Origin: Methylobacter psychrophilus
GTDB lineage: Bacteria; Pseudomonadota; Gammaproteobacteria; Methylococcales; Methylomonadaceae
Length of the DNA: 64,000 nucleotides
Assembly: GCF_025583945.1 (NCBI RefSeq)
Contig: NZ_JAOEGU010000009.1
Location: 62,001-126,000 of the forward strand
Reading direction: 5' to 3'
The position numbers and the translations under genes are program-made. Below, piece after piece: positions 47,701 through 55,264 of the stretch. Numbering within the stretch: position 1 is the first letter of the stretch; every line of letters begins with the position of its first letter. Under the pieces are notes generated by a model, which did no database searches, had not been told where the DNA came from, and saw nothing but the letters and a program-made list of their open reading frames with translations.

Positions 47701-48113
47701 CCGGAAGCAACCAGTGCTTTGAGGTCCTTTAGTGCAACCAGTGGCGGCGCTGCACCACCATCCCATTGAAACGCATGATAAACCGTATCCCCTAAAAGCG
47801 CAGCGGAACCAACTACCTGTCCCAGGTTATTAATGCTATAGGCTTGACTATAACTTCCACCCAAACTGTCGAGATCTTGCGGTAAGGATAGAGCTTGGCC
47901 AACGATAGCGTGTTCAGATGTATTACCGACAAGATGCGAAAAACCACTGACCAGTCCGCTGTTATTGACACCCAAACCTATACTGTAGGTACCTCCCAAG
48001 CTGCCAAGGTCGGAAACACTATATTGGGGCGCGGCATTGGCCAGGGCAAAAGGTAAGCAGGTTCCGAGACAAACCGTCCATAAAAAATTGTTTTGTGCAT
48101 ATTTAGTTTTCAT
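44784..48113 (-). CDS. Exported HAF-repeat / HYR-repeat surface protein
   Basis: This 1109-residue exported protein has a signal peptide (FLWTVCLGTCLPFALANAA). Residues about 30-350 are tandem HAF repeats (DLGSLGGTYSIGLGVNNSG, then HAFxW units), typical of bacterial extracellular repeat proteins. Residues about 370-1030 are HYR/Ig-like repeats (GVSCAPxSGATFAVGSTPVNCSVSDLAGN), each with two conserved cysteines that probably form a disulfide. Two repeats are almost identical at DNA level. The C-terminus (about 1040-1109) is a small domain with two cysteines. It starts nine bases after the 244-aa gene. It is likely a structural or adhesive surface protein for the redox island. Confidence 0.88.
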   Translation of the reverse strand: MKTKYAQNNFLWTVCLGTCLPFALANAAPQYSVSDLGSLGGTYSIGLGVNNSGLVSGFSHLVGNTSEHAIVGQALSLPQDLDSLGGSYSQAYSINNLGQVVGSAALLGDTVYHAFQWDGGAAPPLVALKDLKALVASGNSRAFSINDRGQATGFSSTSVGTEHAVIWQNTGVITDLGTLDGTGNSSGSVINATGEVAGFSSLTGNKATHAVLWSSGIKKDLGTLGGSHSAAYGINALGEVAGSATTVLDAAQHAFLWQPNQFPQMKDLGTLGGTFSEAHGISSNSDVVGVSTTANNAVQKAFLWQSGLGLQDLNTLIDPASGWTLMEAQAISEDSRYITGVGMVNGERHAFLLKSQITDATPPKISFLITPSVPGLSGWYQTAPSLTWSVTDLESAISSKIGCTNAPLVSNTTAAGQVFSCAATSTGGTALAINTPSLKVDALPPVFAGVPVAITKAATGLTGAVVTYTAPTAVDTFSGVSPTGVSCAPVSGATFAVGSTPVNCSVSDLAGNSSSASFTVIVADQTAPLISYQISPIAPASGWYKTAPGVAWSVTDAESAISSKVGCSLVPVNGQALSCTATSAGGTNGPIITPVINVDATLPTFVGVPVAITKAATGLTGAVVTYTAPTATDTLSGVSPAGVSCAPTSGATFAIGSTPVNCSVSDLAGNSSSASFTVIVADQTAPLISYQISPIAPASGWYKTAPGVAWSVTDAESAISSKVGCSLVPVNGQALSCTATSAGGTNGPIITPVINVDATLPTFVGVPVAITKAATGLTGAVVTYTAPTATDTLSGVSPAGVSCAPASGATFAIGSTPVNCSVSDLAGNASSANFIVNVAADQTPPLVSYQVTPAAPGASGWYKTAPAIAWSVTDTQSVISSKLGCTDVPLVGNTTSAGQIFSCSATSAGGMAALVTTPGIKVDTTLPTFIGVPAAITKTATGATGAVVTYTAPIATDTFSGVSPASVGCAPASGATFAIGTTPVNCLVSDLAGNSSSASFTVTVANQTLPATRASVSVTKAECRRVSAIAGDWSVEGFSSNSTNNQIQLYSTATVPLNLASNTLSATVPVINGIWRSFQKSGKACTTTPISLRSTATGNILENIRVIVR
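45730..46597. repeat. Near-identical tandem repeat of 474 bp
   Basis: Blocks 45730-46123 and 46204-46597 match almost base for base, offset by 474 bases (158 codons), inside the HYR region of the surface-protein gene. The other HYR units on both sides are clearly more diverged. This points to a recent in-frame duplication or gene conversion. Confidence 0.85.
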
Positions 48114-48122
48114 CTATTTTCC

Positions 48123-48857
48123 TTAGAAAGCGGCCAAGGGCACAAAAGAGAAATGGTCAGCAATCCAGGCGCGCGCTTCTGTTGTAGAGCCGATTTCACC
48201 CGAGGTAATGATGGTGACATCGGTAAAGCCTGCAGCGTCTTGTACTCCAGTGAAGATGGGTATACCCCCTGTTAGCGTCTGTACCTGAGTTGTTTGACGA
48301 TTAACGAGAAACTGAATGCTACTAACCGATGGTGCGCCTGCCTGGCCGGCATCGACCAAGAGTCCGAATTGCGCCACACGTTGTTTGAAATGAACATTGA
48401 CCACCCGACCGCTAGTATCACCTGGAATAATTTGGCCGACAGCATTAGTAGTCGAAGAAAGAAAGTTTGCTCCCTGAGTTTCAAGAAACAGTGGTTTCAA
48501 GGTTTTACTTAACGGAAAGACCGGAATATTTGAAGGTATGTTGTAGGTGTAAAAATCGGCATTACGAAACTGAATTGCACCGTTACCGCAATTAACAGGG
48601 GTAATATTAAGATCACCCGCCACGAAACACGCAGTTAATTTAGGCGTACTTGTATTCAAATTCAAATCAGTTTGGAGAGCACTCTGCGCTTGTGCGACAG
48701 TCAAACCCGCCTTAAGAGTCTTTGCGTTATCCACAATAAACATGGAATAGGTCGTTGCCCCATTCCCCATTGCGGAAATCAACTTCGGTGTTGCCTGCGT
48801 CTGAGAACTTAGCCCGGCGCATATGACCGCCAGAGTAATTAGTTTTAATTTTTTCAT
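48123..48857 (-). CDS. Exported hypothetical protein (244 aa)
   Basis: From the ATG at 48857 (AAGGA at good spacing) the product has 244 residues, with a signal peptide (LITLAVICAGLSSQTQA). The mature part looks beta-rich: an N-terminal FIVDNAKTLKAGLTVAQAQSA segment, one or two cysteine pairs, then FKQRVAQFGLLVDAGQAG and repeated valine-threonine strands. No metal motif is seen. It is cotranscribed with the HAF/HYR protein nine bases downstream, so it may be a partner on the surface. The family is not recognised. Confidence 0.75.
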   Translation of the reverse strand: MKKLKLITLAVICAGLSSQTQATPKLISAMGNGATTYSMFIVDNAKTLKAGLTVAQAQSALQTDLNLNTSTPKLTACFVAGDLNITPVNCGNGAIQFRNADFYTYNIPSNIPVFPLSKTLKPLFLETQGANFLSSTTNAVGQIIPGDTSGRVVNVHFKQRVAQFGLLVDAGQAGAPSVSSIQFLVNRQTTQVQTLTGGIPIFTGVQDAAGFTDVTIITSGEIGSTTEARAWIADHFSFVPLAAF

Positions 48858-49070
48858 GCTTATTTCCTTATGAGTGTTCATTCGAGTCTAATAATCTTGG
48901 TATGAGTAGATCATTCTGCAGGGGTTGGCATTAAGTAATTTGGTTAAAGTTTCTTCAGTATTTATTACATCTACCCTTAAAGCATCTGCCTCCCAAACCG
49001 TTTAAACTGTCCCACCGGCCTCTTTCGAATACCGGTGGGAAAGCTTTACGGCATAGAAATCCGCGATTAC

Positions 49071-51443
49071 TTATTTAGCCACTGTAACTCCGGCGGCCAA
49101 TCCGCCATTCGAGGTCTTACATCTCAAGGCGCCATTATTAATACCTACAGGAGCAGTTCCCACTGATGCCAGTTGAAAATTGCCGGTATTATCAACCGGA
49201 ACGGTACCGATCAACGTCGCACTGGTTGGAGCCGCGCCAGTACCCGTCCAGCAGGTGGCGTCCGTTTGTGTCAGATTGGCACCGAACCAGCTTGTTGTGC
49301 CGACGACAACCCACTTTCCTGATGCTATCGTGTATCTTGCGCTGGTCACACGAACTGCTTCCGCAGCGGAAAAGTTGGTAATATCCACTCTTACCGTATT
49401 GGACGTCAGAGCCGGAGTAGAAGAGTTATTCACCGTGTAATCAAAGAAATCTGCACCACCCGACGTTGCTGTGGCTGTTTTCGTTACATAAGTGATTTGG
49501 CCTGACGCAAGTTTGACCAAATTACCTTTGGTAGGTTGGGTCACAATAGTCAAGCTGGCAGGATTGATTACATCAAGCGCATTGGCAGAAGCCCGTTTAT
49601 CATTACCCAATATTGTCATCGTTTTGGTTCTGGCGGCCACAGTTCCGGCGTAACTCGCCGCGAACTGATCCGCAACAGCCGTAGGCGCAGTTGGATTAAA
49701 AGCAATCGTCAAATTGCCGGTAGCTACGTTGGAAACCGGTGCATTATTAGCTGCTTGCCGGACAAACTTGAAGCTGTCGGTACCGACTATAGCGCTTGCA
49801 TTAGGGGTAAAAATCCAATCACTGTTAACGAAAGCGATCATTCCGTTTGCCGGTTGCTTAATAATCAACGCGTCAACTGGCAGAGCACCCGTTAGTGCAG
49901 TTGATCCACCCGTACTTACAGTAAGCCCGGGGGCTGCAATATTTGTTGCAACCGGTGGATTCGCCGGATTTTGCGGAGCGCCGTTAATGCTTAACAAATG
50001 ATCAGCATGAAAACCTGCTTCAGTAGACAATACCGAAATACTTTCAGGTGGTTCTATCGTATCCGGCAAAGAACCCGTGAAACAGACGCTAACCGGATTG
50101 GTGACCGTAGCAGGACATTGCGCTTGCGTCATTGCCGTAGTTATTGCAGGTGGAGTAACCGGCACATTAGCTATTACGTCAGTTAAACCTTCTACCACCA
50201 AACCTGGATTAGTAACTTCATCTGAGGAATGCGCTACAATTAAAATTTGACGTGTTGTGGTCTCAAAACTCGCCTGACTGATTTCCACACCATCTTTGAG
50301 CCCCATCGATACACTATTCACCGGGTTACTGCTCAGATTGGTCACGGTAATTTGCGGAGGAACTGCTTGTGTCGAAGGATACTCGATATGACCATGATAT
50401 TTACCGGCCACTTTACCGCTTGGGAACAGTTGTAGACTTGGCATACCCTCACCCGTGACGATTAATCTTTGGTCGGGCGTTGACGTTGCCCAAACATCAA
50501 CACCGTTGATGCCCGACTTACGAACTTTATAAGCTGCATCGACTTTCAACGCCTGAGCAATCGGTGCAGTCCATTTCTGACCGAGAACATTACCCAAGGA
50601 TTCCTCAATAAAATCGTTACCTAACCCATCCAAGTTAGATCCAACCGGCCCCTGTATTCGAATAAAATTGGTGCCGAACGGACTGCCGGTAAAGGTATGT
50701 GGAACAGTGGGATCACCGACAAATTCTTCTGCACCGGAAACCAGCGGAAGATCCGTATCCCATTTAATAAAGGGACCTAACGGCCCTGCCAACGCACCGT
50801 CAAATCCAGTTCCCAGAGGAACATCCACGGTGAAGAAATTAGCAGCTTGTGAGCCTTGCAGATTGGACTTGGTGGTCGCCTGCACATTTTCAAAAGTATG
50901 AACGCCGAAGGGATGCGTTATCGTGTAGGTACCGTTTTTATTGACATCGTTAAAATTGAAGGTGATCCTAATCCGGGCAAACACAGTTTCATCGCCACGC
51001 TTGGGCGTTGGACCTGGTAAATAAGATGCCTCCAAAGCGCCAAGATAGCGATATTCAAAATCCGATCCCGTGGCTGTATTCTTAAACTCAACCAAGCTGT
51101 AAAAGGCCTCATCACCAATATTTCCCACAAACCCGGCCGGATTGGTAGCCAAAGGAAAACAGAAGGCTGATGTTGATGTACACAAGCCCAGTGCCAATCC
51201 TTCAGTATCACGATACCACTGCGGGAAAGTGATAACTGAATCAGATGGCCCATGATCCAGTAGTACCGCTGAGGCCATACCGCTAGCCAGCATGGAACCT
51301 GCCAATGCAAATTGAATGGCGCGACGCAAGGTAACCTTGTTTAAATGGACATTGAATCTTTGGATCAGGTTATCTTTATTTTCAACTGTATGTATATCAA
51401 AGTTCGCTGTATCTAGCGCATCTACAACTTGTGTTTGTTTCAT
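49071..51443 (-). CDS. Exported Ig-like/cadherin-like hypothetical protein (790 aa)
   Basis: The first 39 residues are a long charged N-region; a hydrophobic stretch RAIQFALAGSMLASGMASA (about 41-59) is the signal. Residues about 60-400 form an unrecognised domain opening with HGPSDSVITFPQWYRDTEG. Later parts contain two cadherin-like or Big-type repeats (PANGMIAFVNSDWIFTPNA near 545, then ANALDVI...QITYVTKTA). The C-terminal domain has paired cysteines and ends AAGVTVAK. It has a good AAGG ribosome site and the best sigma-54 promoter of the window. It opens the island downstream of the regulator and may be its main target. Confidence 0.8.
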   Translation of the reverse strand: MKQTQVVDALDTANFDIHTVENKDNLIQRFNVHLNKVTLRRAIQFALAGSMLASGMASAVLLDHGPSDSVITFPQWYRDTEGLALGLCTSTSAFCFPLATNPAGFVGNIGDEAFYSLVEFKNTATGSDFEYRYLGALEASYLPGPTPKRGDETVFARIRITFNFNDVNKNGTYTITHPFGVHTFENVQATTKSNLQGSQAANFFTVDVPLGTGFDGALAGPLGPFIKWDTDLPLVSGAEEFVGDPTVPHTFTGSPFGTNFIRIQGPVGSNLDGLGNDFIEESLGNVLGQKWTAPIAQALKVDAAYKVRKSGINGVDVWATSTPDQRLIVTGEGMPSLQLFPSGKVAGKYHGHIEYPSTQAVPPQITVTNLSSNPVNSVSMGLKDGVEISQASFETTTRQILIVAHSSDEVTNPGLVVEGLTDVIANVPVTPPAITTAMTQAQCPATVTNPVSVCFTGSLPDTIEPPESISVLSTEAGFHADHLLSINGAPQNPANPPVATNIAAPGLTVSTGGSTALTGALPVDALIIKQPANGMIAFVNSDWIFTPNASAIVGTDSFKFVRQAANNAPVSNVATGNLTIAFNPTAPTAVADQFAASYAGTVAARTKTMTILGNDKRASANALDVINPASLTIVTQPTKGNLVKLASGQITYVTKTATATSGGADFFDYTVNNSSTPALTSNTVRVDITNFSAAEAVRVTSARYTIASGKWVVVGTTSWFGANLTQTDATCWTGTGAAPTSATLIGTVPVDNTGNFQLASVGTAPVGINNGALRCKTSNGGLAAGVTVAK

Positions 51444-51529
51444 GTTGACACCTTCATTAAATCAGGATTTTGAATCAGAGAAATAACTTTAATAAGTCAT
51501 ATAATTTAGCCATGCTTCCTATATTTAGG

Positions 51530-51547
51530 TGCATCATTCCTGCCAAA
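51530..51547 (-). promoter_or_regulatory. Sigma-54 (-24/-12) promoter of the 790-aa gene
   Basis: On the minus strand TTTGGCAGGAATGATGCA has TGGCA at -24 and TGC at -12, with GG and GC separated by exactly ten bases. It stands about 90 bases before the ATG and near an enhancer-binding regulator gene. The match is good but not perfect (TGGCAG for TGGCAC). Confidence 0.65.
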
Positions 51548-51629
51548 TCGAGGTTAAGTCTATTAAATTAGATTTGACAAAATGATGGCTAAATTTTATT
51601 TAGCAAATGCTGTGCCAATGAATACAAGA

Positions 51630-51789
51630 AATAAGGAAATTACAGTTGGGATGAAGCCAAAATTTGGGAAGAGTTATGCAGTCCCGCTTCCAATACACGC
51701 GCAATAAAGCAACCTCGCTTCTCTTATTGCGGGGCACTCCATTCGGCTTAAAGGTCGAGGTTTAAAACAACAAGGGAGATTGATCAATT
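51630..51789 (+). repeat. Island repeat R, copy 2
   Basis: This is the longest copy, with blocks in the same order as in 40660-40811: gggatgaagccaa, gcgcaataaagcaacc, cactccattcggct, and the end attgatcaatt. It lies upstream of the 790-aa gene, between its promoter and the operator at 52187-52204. It has no coding content. Confidence 0.7.
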
Positions 51790-51811
51790 GATTTTCAAGC
51801 GATAGTGTTTC

Positions 51812-51899
51812 AGAAATTAACTTTCCAAATCTAACAGTTAAAGTCTTTTAAAATCAATGTAGTTTGGTACGATAATTGGAAGTTATTTATCTGAAAGAT
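51812..51899. repeat. Short dispersed element next to repeat R
   Basis: tttcagaaattaactttcca ... gttatttatctgaaag resembles 37097-37163 and the flanks of 26258-26318. The outermost bases TTTCAGA and TCTGAAA are inverted, as in miniature elements. The remaining gap up to 52598 is AT-rich and holds only the operator-like palindrome. Confidence 0.45.
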
Positions 51900-52186
51900 G
51901 TTATTTTAACGATGACGTGATGAGAACTGGAGATGTAAAAACAGAAAATAACTGTACTGTTTTTGATACAGAAGAAAAGGAAAATTTAACTGGCGTGGGC
52001 AAAATTAGAAAGCCACTGAACGATGTGAATTACGGCTTTTACTTTTTTAAATGCACCCTAAAATTCCGGTGCCTTTAATGATTAGTAGGATTTCGCCCAC
52101 AGAAAGAGAATAGCTTTAAGAAATTTGTCCCTAAACTAAATGGTCAGATAACTAAAATTGTTATTACTGTGCTGTATTTTAAAAAC

Positions 52187-52204
52187 TGTAACATAAATGT
52201 TACA
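52187..52204. promoter_or_regulatory. Operator-like palindrome, site 3 (perfect)
   Basis: TGTAACATAAATGTTACA is a perfect 18-base palindrome within longer 13+13 symmetry (52182-52209). It has the same TGTAAYA-N4-TRTTACA form as 40192-40209. It is about 640 bases upstream of the sigma-54 promoter at 51530-51547, a distance an enhancer can cover. Confidence 0.55.
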
Positions 52205-52598
52205 GTTTTAAAGAGATTGTTCGCTTATTAATGCTGCAAACCTTTTGAGGATTATCTTTCCTGTCAATTATCAGAAAACATTAATTGTGTATTTTTTTTG
52301 ATACATCTATCTCAACGTCTTATTATTTTAACAAGCAATGGATTGTTTTTTACATACTCTAAAATCTGTAGCAATTTTTGGTTTTTCAGTAATTATAAAA
52401 TTAATTTTTACAGCTTTGAACTTTTTCTAACTTACCTGGAATTAATAAGTCAGGAAACAAAAATACTTTTTTAATTTTATCAGGTGCTGCATTTAATTAA
52501 AAACCCTGCAATCTTTAAATCCTTGCCAATATTTCTTAAGCAGGATGTTAGCATAACTAAATTTAATTATCACGACAAATTTAAGCGCCTTATAAAAA

Positions 52599-52781
52599 AT
52601 GGCAGCTTGTCCACAAGAATTAGGACAGAAAACAAGTCATCGCAGGTTTTTGTATAAAAAAAACATATCCTCAAGTACTCCCAAGATACCTGACGGAAAA
52701 AGTAAAAAGCCGGGTAGAGGCATTATCCAAAACGATAATTCGCCCTACATTCCAGGTTCCGGTAAACGTACTATTACCTGA
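52599..52781 (+). CDS. Doubtful small basic ORF (60 aa)
   Basis: This 60-codon frame begins MAACPQELGQ and is rich in lysine, serine and proline, ending with SGKRTIT. It converges on the regulator gene, whose stop is 35 bases away. No clear ribosome site is present. The composition is not typical of chance AT-rich translation, but nothing else supports it. Confidence 0.3.
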   Translation: MAACPQELGQKTSHRRFLYKKNISSSTPKIPDGKSKKPGRGIIQNDNSPYIPGSGKRTIT

Positions 52782-52815
52782 AATAAAAACTTTATTTTTA
52801 CGCATAGACAGGATT

Positions 52816-54213
52816 TTAAAAATCCAGATTATCTATAGCATACTTATTCATCAACCGGTAGAGGCTTACACGCGAAATACCCAGCAATTGGGCAGAGCGA
52901 CTAATGTTATTGTGGGTATGGCGGAGACTTGCAAAAATTAACGCACGATCGGTAATTGCCCGACCCTGCTCAAGGGTCTGTAACGTGCGATCTTTATGAC
53001 GCTTCTCCAGACCTAGATCAGCTGGGGTAAGTAGACGATTTTCGGACAATACAATAGCATGACGAATAACATTCATTAATTGCCTGACATTACCAGGCCA
53101 CTCGTAATTTTTTAATAGAAAAAGAGAATCCGAATTAAATCCTGTCGACTTGTAAACTCCACTCGCAGAAAATTTATTAAAATAATAATAAGCAAGCAGT
53201 TCTATGTCATTTTCTCTCATTCGTAATGATGGCGTTTTTATTTGCAATACTTGAAGACGGTAATAAAGATCTTCCCTGAAGGTTCCGTTTAGTACCGCTG
53301 CTTTTAAATCTACATGGGTTGCAGCAATTACCCTCACATCAATAGCAATTTTCTCTGACCCGCCAATACGCTCAATTGTTCTGTCCTCAAGAAAACGTAA
53401 CAGATTAATTTGTTGTTCAAAAGGCAAATCGCCTATCTCATCCAAAAACAGGGTTCCACCCTGCGCTGATTCAATACGGCCAATTTTACATCGCTGTGCT
53501 CCGGTAAATGCGCCTTTTTCATAACCAAATAACTCTGCCTGAATTAAATCTTTTGGAAATGCACCACAGTTTATTGCAACAAGCGGATATCCGGAGCGGC
53601 TGGAATTATTATGAATGGCGTTAGCAACCAACTCCTTTCCGGTTCCAGTTTCACCTTCGATGAGAACAGAACAGTCTTCTTTAGAAACTTTTTGAAGCCG
53701 GCTAAACAAATTGACCATCAATGAACTATTGCCAATAATGCCAAAGCAGGAGGGATAGCTATTGATTTGTTTTTCGACAGGCAGATCAATTTTATTTATA
53801 TCATAGGCATGACCCAAATTAATTAACAAGTCGTCAATATCAACTGATAAAGTTGTGTCATCGTAGCAATATTTATCTATTAATTTACTGGAATTAAAAT
53901 CAGGTATTATTGGCGCTTGGCACTCTTTATGTGTACCCATTATCCAATTAATAGGTACATCTGAATTAAATAATAAATGTAACTCGGTCAGCAGCGTCTC
54001 ATTTGTGTAATTATCAATCAAACAGTTGTCGCCGCACACCTTGTCGCTCAAATACAAGCCTACCGTGAACTTATGCTTATATAATAACTGAGTCACTTGC
54101 TCCAGATCATTGGCAACATACACGTCCCAATTGTGCACCAATAATTGATTAATAATTTGATTTCCAAATATCAACGGCTGAAAAACAATCAAGTTTCGAG
54201 TTGCGACAGTCAT
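52816..54213 (-). CDS. Sigma-54-dependent enhancer-binding regulator (VpsR-like)
   Basis: This 465-residue activator remodels sigma-54 RNA polymerase. The N-terminal 145 residues resemble a receiver-like VpsR domain. The AAA+ core has Walker A GETGTGKE (187-194), the sigma-54 contact loop GAFTGA (234-239) and Walker B GGTLFLDEI (252-260). The C-terminal Fis-type HTH (about 425-460, ISRSAQLLGISRVSLYRLMN) binds DNA. It precedes the exported redox island on the same strand. A candidate autoregulatory site lies at 54431-54448. Related regulators control exopolysaccharide or secretion genes. Confidence 0.92.
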   Translation of the reverse strand: MTVATRNLIVFQPLIFGNQIINQLLVHNWDVYVANDLEQVTQLLYKHKFTVGLYLSDKVCGDNCLIDNYTNETLLTELHLLFNSDVPINWIMGTHKECQAPIIPDFNSSKLIDKYCYDDTTLSVDIDDLLINLGHAYDINKIDLPVEKQINSYPSCFGIIGNSSLMVNLFSRLQKVSKEDCSVLIEGETGTGKELVANAIHNNSSRSGYPLVAINCGAFPKDLIQAELFGYEKGAFTGAQRCKIGRIESAQGGTLFLDEIGDLPFEQQINLLRFLEDRTIERIGGSEKIAIDVRVIAATHVDLKAAVLNGTFREDLYYRLQVLQIKTPSLRMRENDIELLAYYYFNKFSASGVYKSTGFNSDSLFLLKNYEWPGNVRQLMNVIRHAIVLSENRLLTPADLGLEKRHKDRTLQTLEQGRAITDRALIFASLRHTHNNISRSAQLLGISRVSLYRLMNKYAIDNLDF

Positions 54214-54430
54214 AAGCCAATAAACTCCTTATCACGCATTAAATTACCTTAGATTTATACTATTCTTATGTAGCTGTTCATTCATTTATAGGCTTGACTA
54301 AAGTTATCATCGCAAAAACTGTGCATTTTTTACCTCTATAGATTCTCAAATAAATAGTTTCGACGCTAACAAATAACATCCCTCGAAGAGATAATGTATT
54401 TATAGTCATAAAACGAAAATTTAACTTACG

Positions 54431-54448
54431 TGTAAAGCATAGCTTACA
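54431..54448. promoter_or_regulatory. Operator-like palindrome, site 4
   Basis: TGTAAAGCATAGCTTACA keeps TGTAA-N8-TTACA with a different core. It is about 220 bases upstream of the regulator's own ATG, so it could serve autoregulation. Confidence 0.4.
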
Positions 54449-54600
54449 AAGTAACATTCAACTCATAAGTGCCACCAATAATTATCGGATTTACAGAAGA
54501 TTATCTGATGAGAAAGCCTAAGAAAGCTATAAAAAAGTGAACTTTATCCTCTTGCAACCCGGAAATTTATACGATGATCGGTAAAAATATCTGGACACCT

Positions 54601-55144
54601 TAGGTTCTGTTGACGTTTCAAAAATAATAAATAAATGGGTTATCTTCATACGGTTAATTAATAGTGCCATCCAGATAATATACCGTCATTCTTGGCCTCT
54701 AAATAACAGCTGTCATTACCGGAATTTCATTGAAAATAATTTTATTGCAAATCATCTAACTGAAAGTATAGCTTAAATTTTTGGACAAAACATAAACAAG
54801 ACATAGACAGATTAGCAGAAAAATTTCAGTAAAAAATATTAAGTATAGGGCTTTAATTAACATCTTCGACAATCAGCATGAATGATTTTTAAATATGTAA
54901 AGTGGACTAAGGTGGAGCTTATTTATTGCAATTTAACTAGATTTTGCTGATGTTTTGTCTAAAAATTTAAGCTATGCTTTTCAAGTAGAAAATTTATAAT
55001 AAAATTGTTTTCGATGAAATTCCGGCAATGATAGCCGTTATTTACAAGTCAAGAATCACGGCGTATTATCTGGATGGCACTATTCATTAACTGTATGAAG
55101 ATAACCCATTGATTTATTGATTTTAAAACGTTAATAGAACCTAA
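54601..55144. repeat. Large inverted repeat (arms about 195 bp)
   Basis: The left arm 54601-54793 and right arm 54950-55144 are imperfect inverted copies along their whole length, with shared blocks such as gggttatcttcata, agtgccatccagataata, ggaatttcat and gcttaaattttt. The 156-base spacer has no ORF. It fills most of the gap between the divergent regulator and surface-protein genes. Possible natures are a folded-back miniature element or two oppositely placed copies of one repeat. Confidence 0.85.
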
Positions 55145-55264
55145 CCTAAAAGCTATGGCCAAAATAATTTTGGTTACATAAAAATCGTAGTCTTATTTAC
55201 ATTTTTCTATGCCGTTCGTGATTACGGATGACTTGACCGTCATTAAAAAATTAAGGAGCAAGGA

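Noticed and set aside
49714-50001. 95-codon plus-strand frame in the 790-aa gene
   Set aside because: Antisense to a long gene with signal peptide, ribosome site and promoter; low-complexity shadow.
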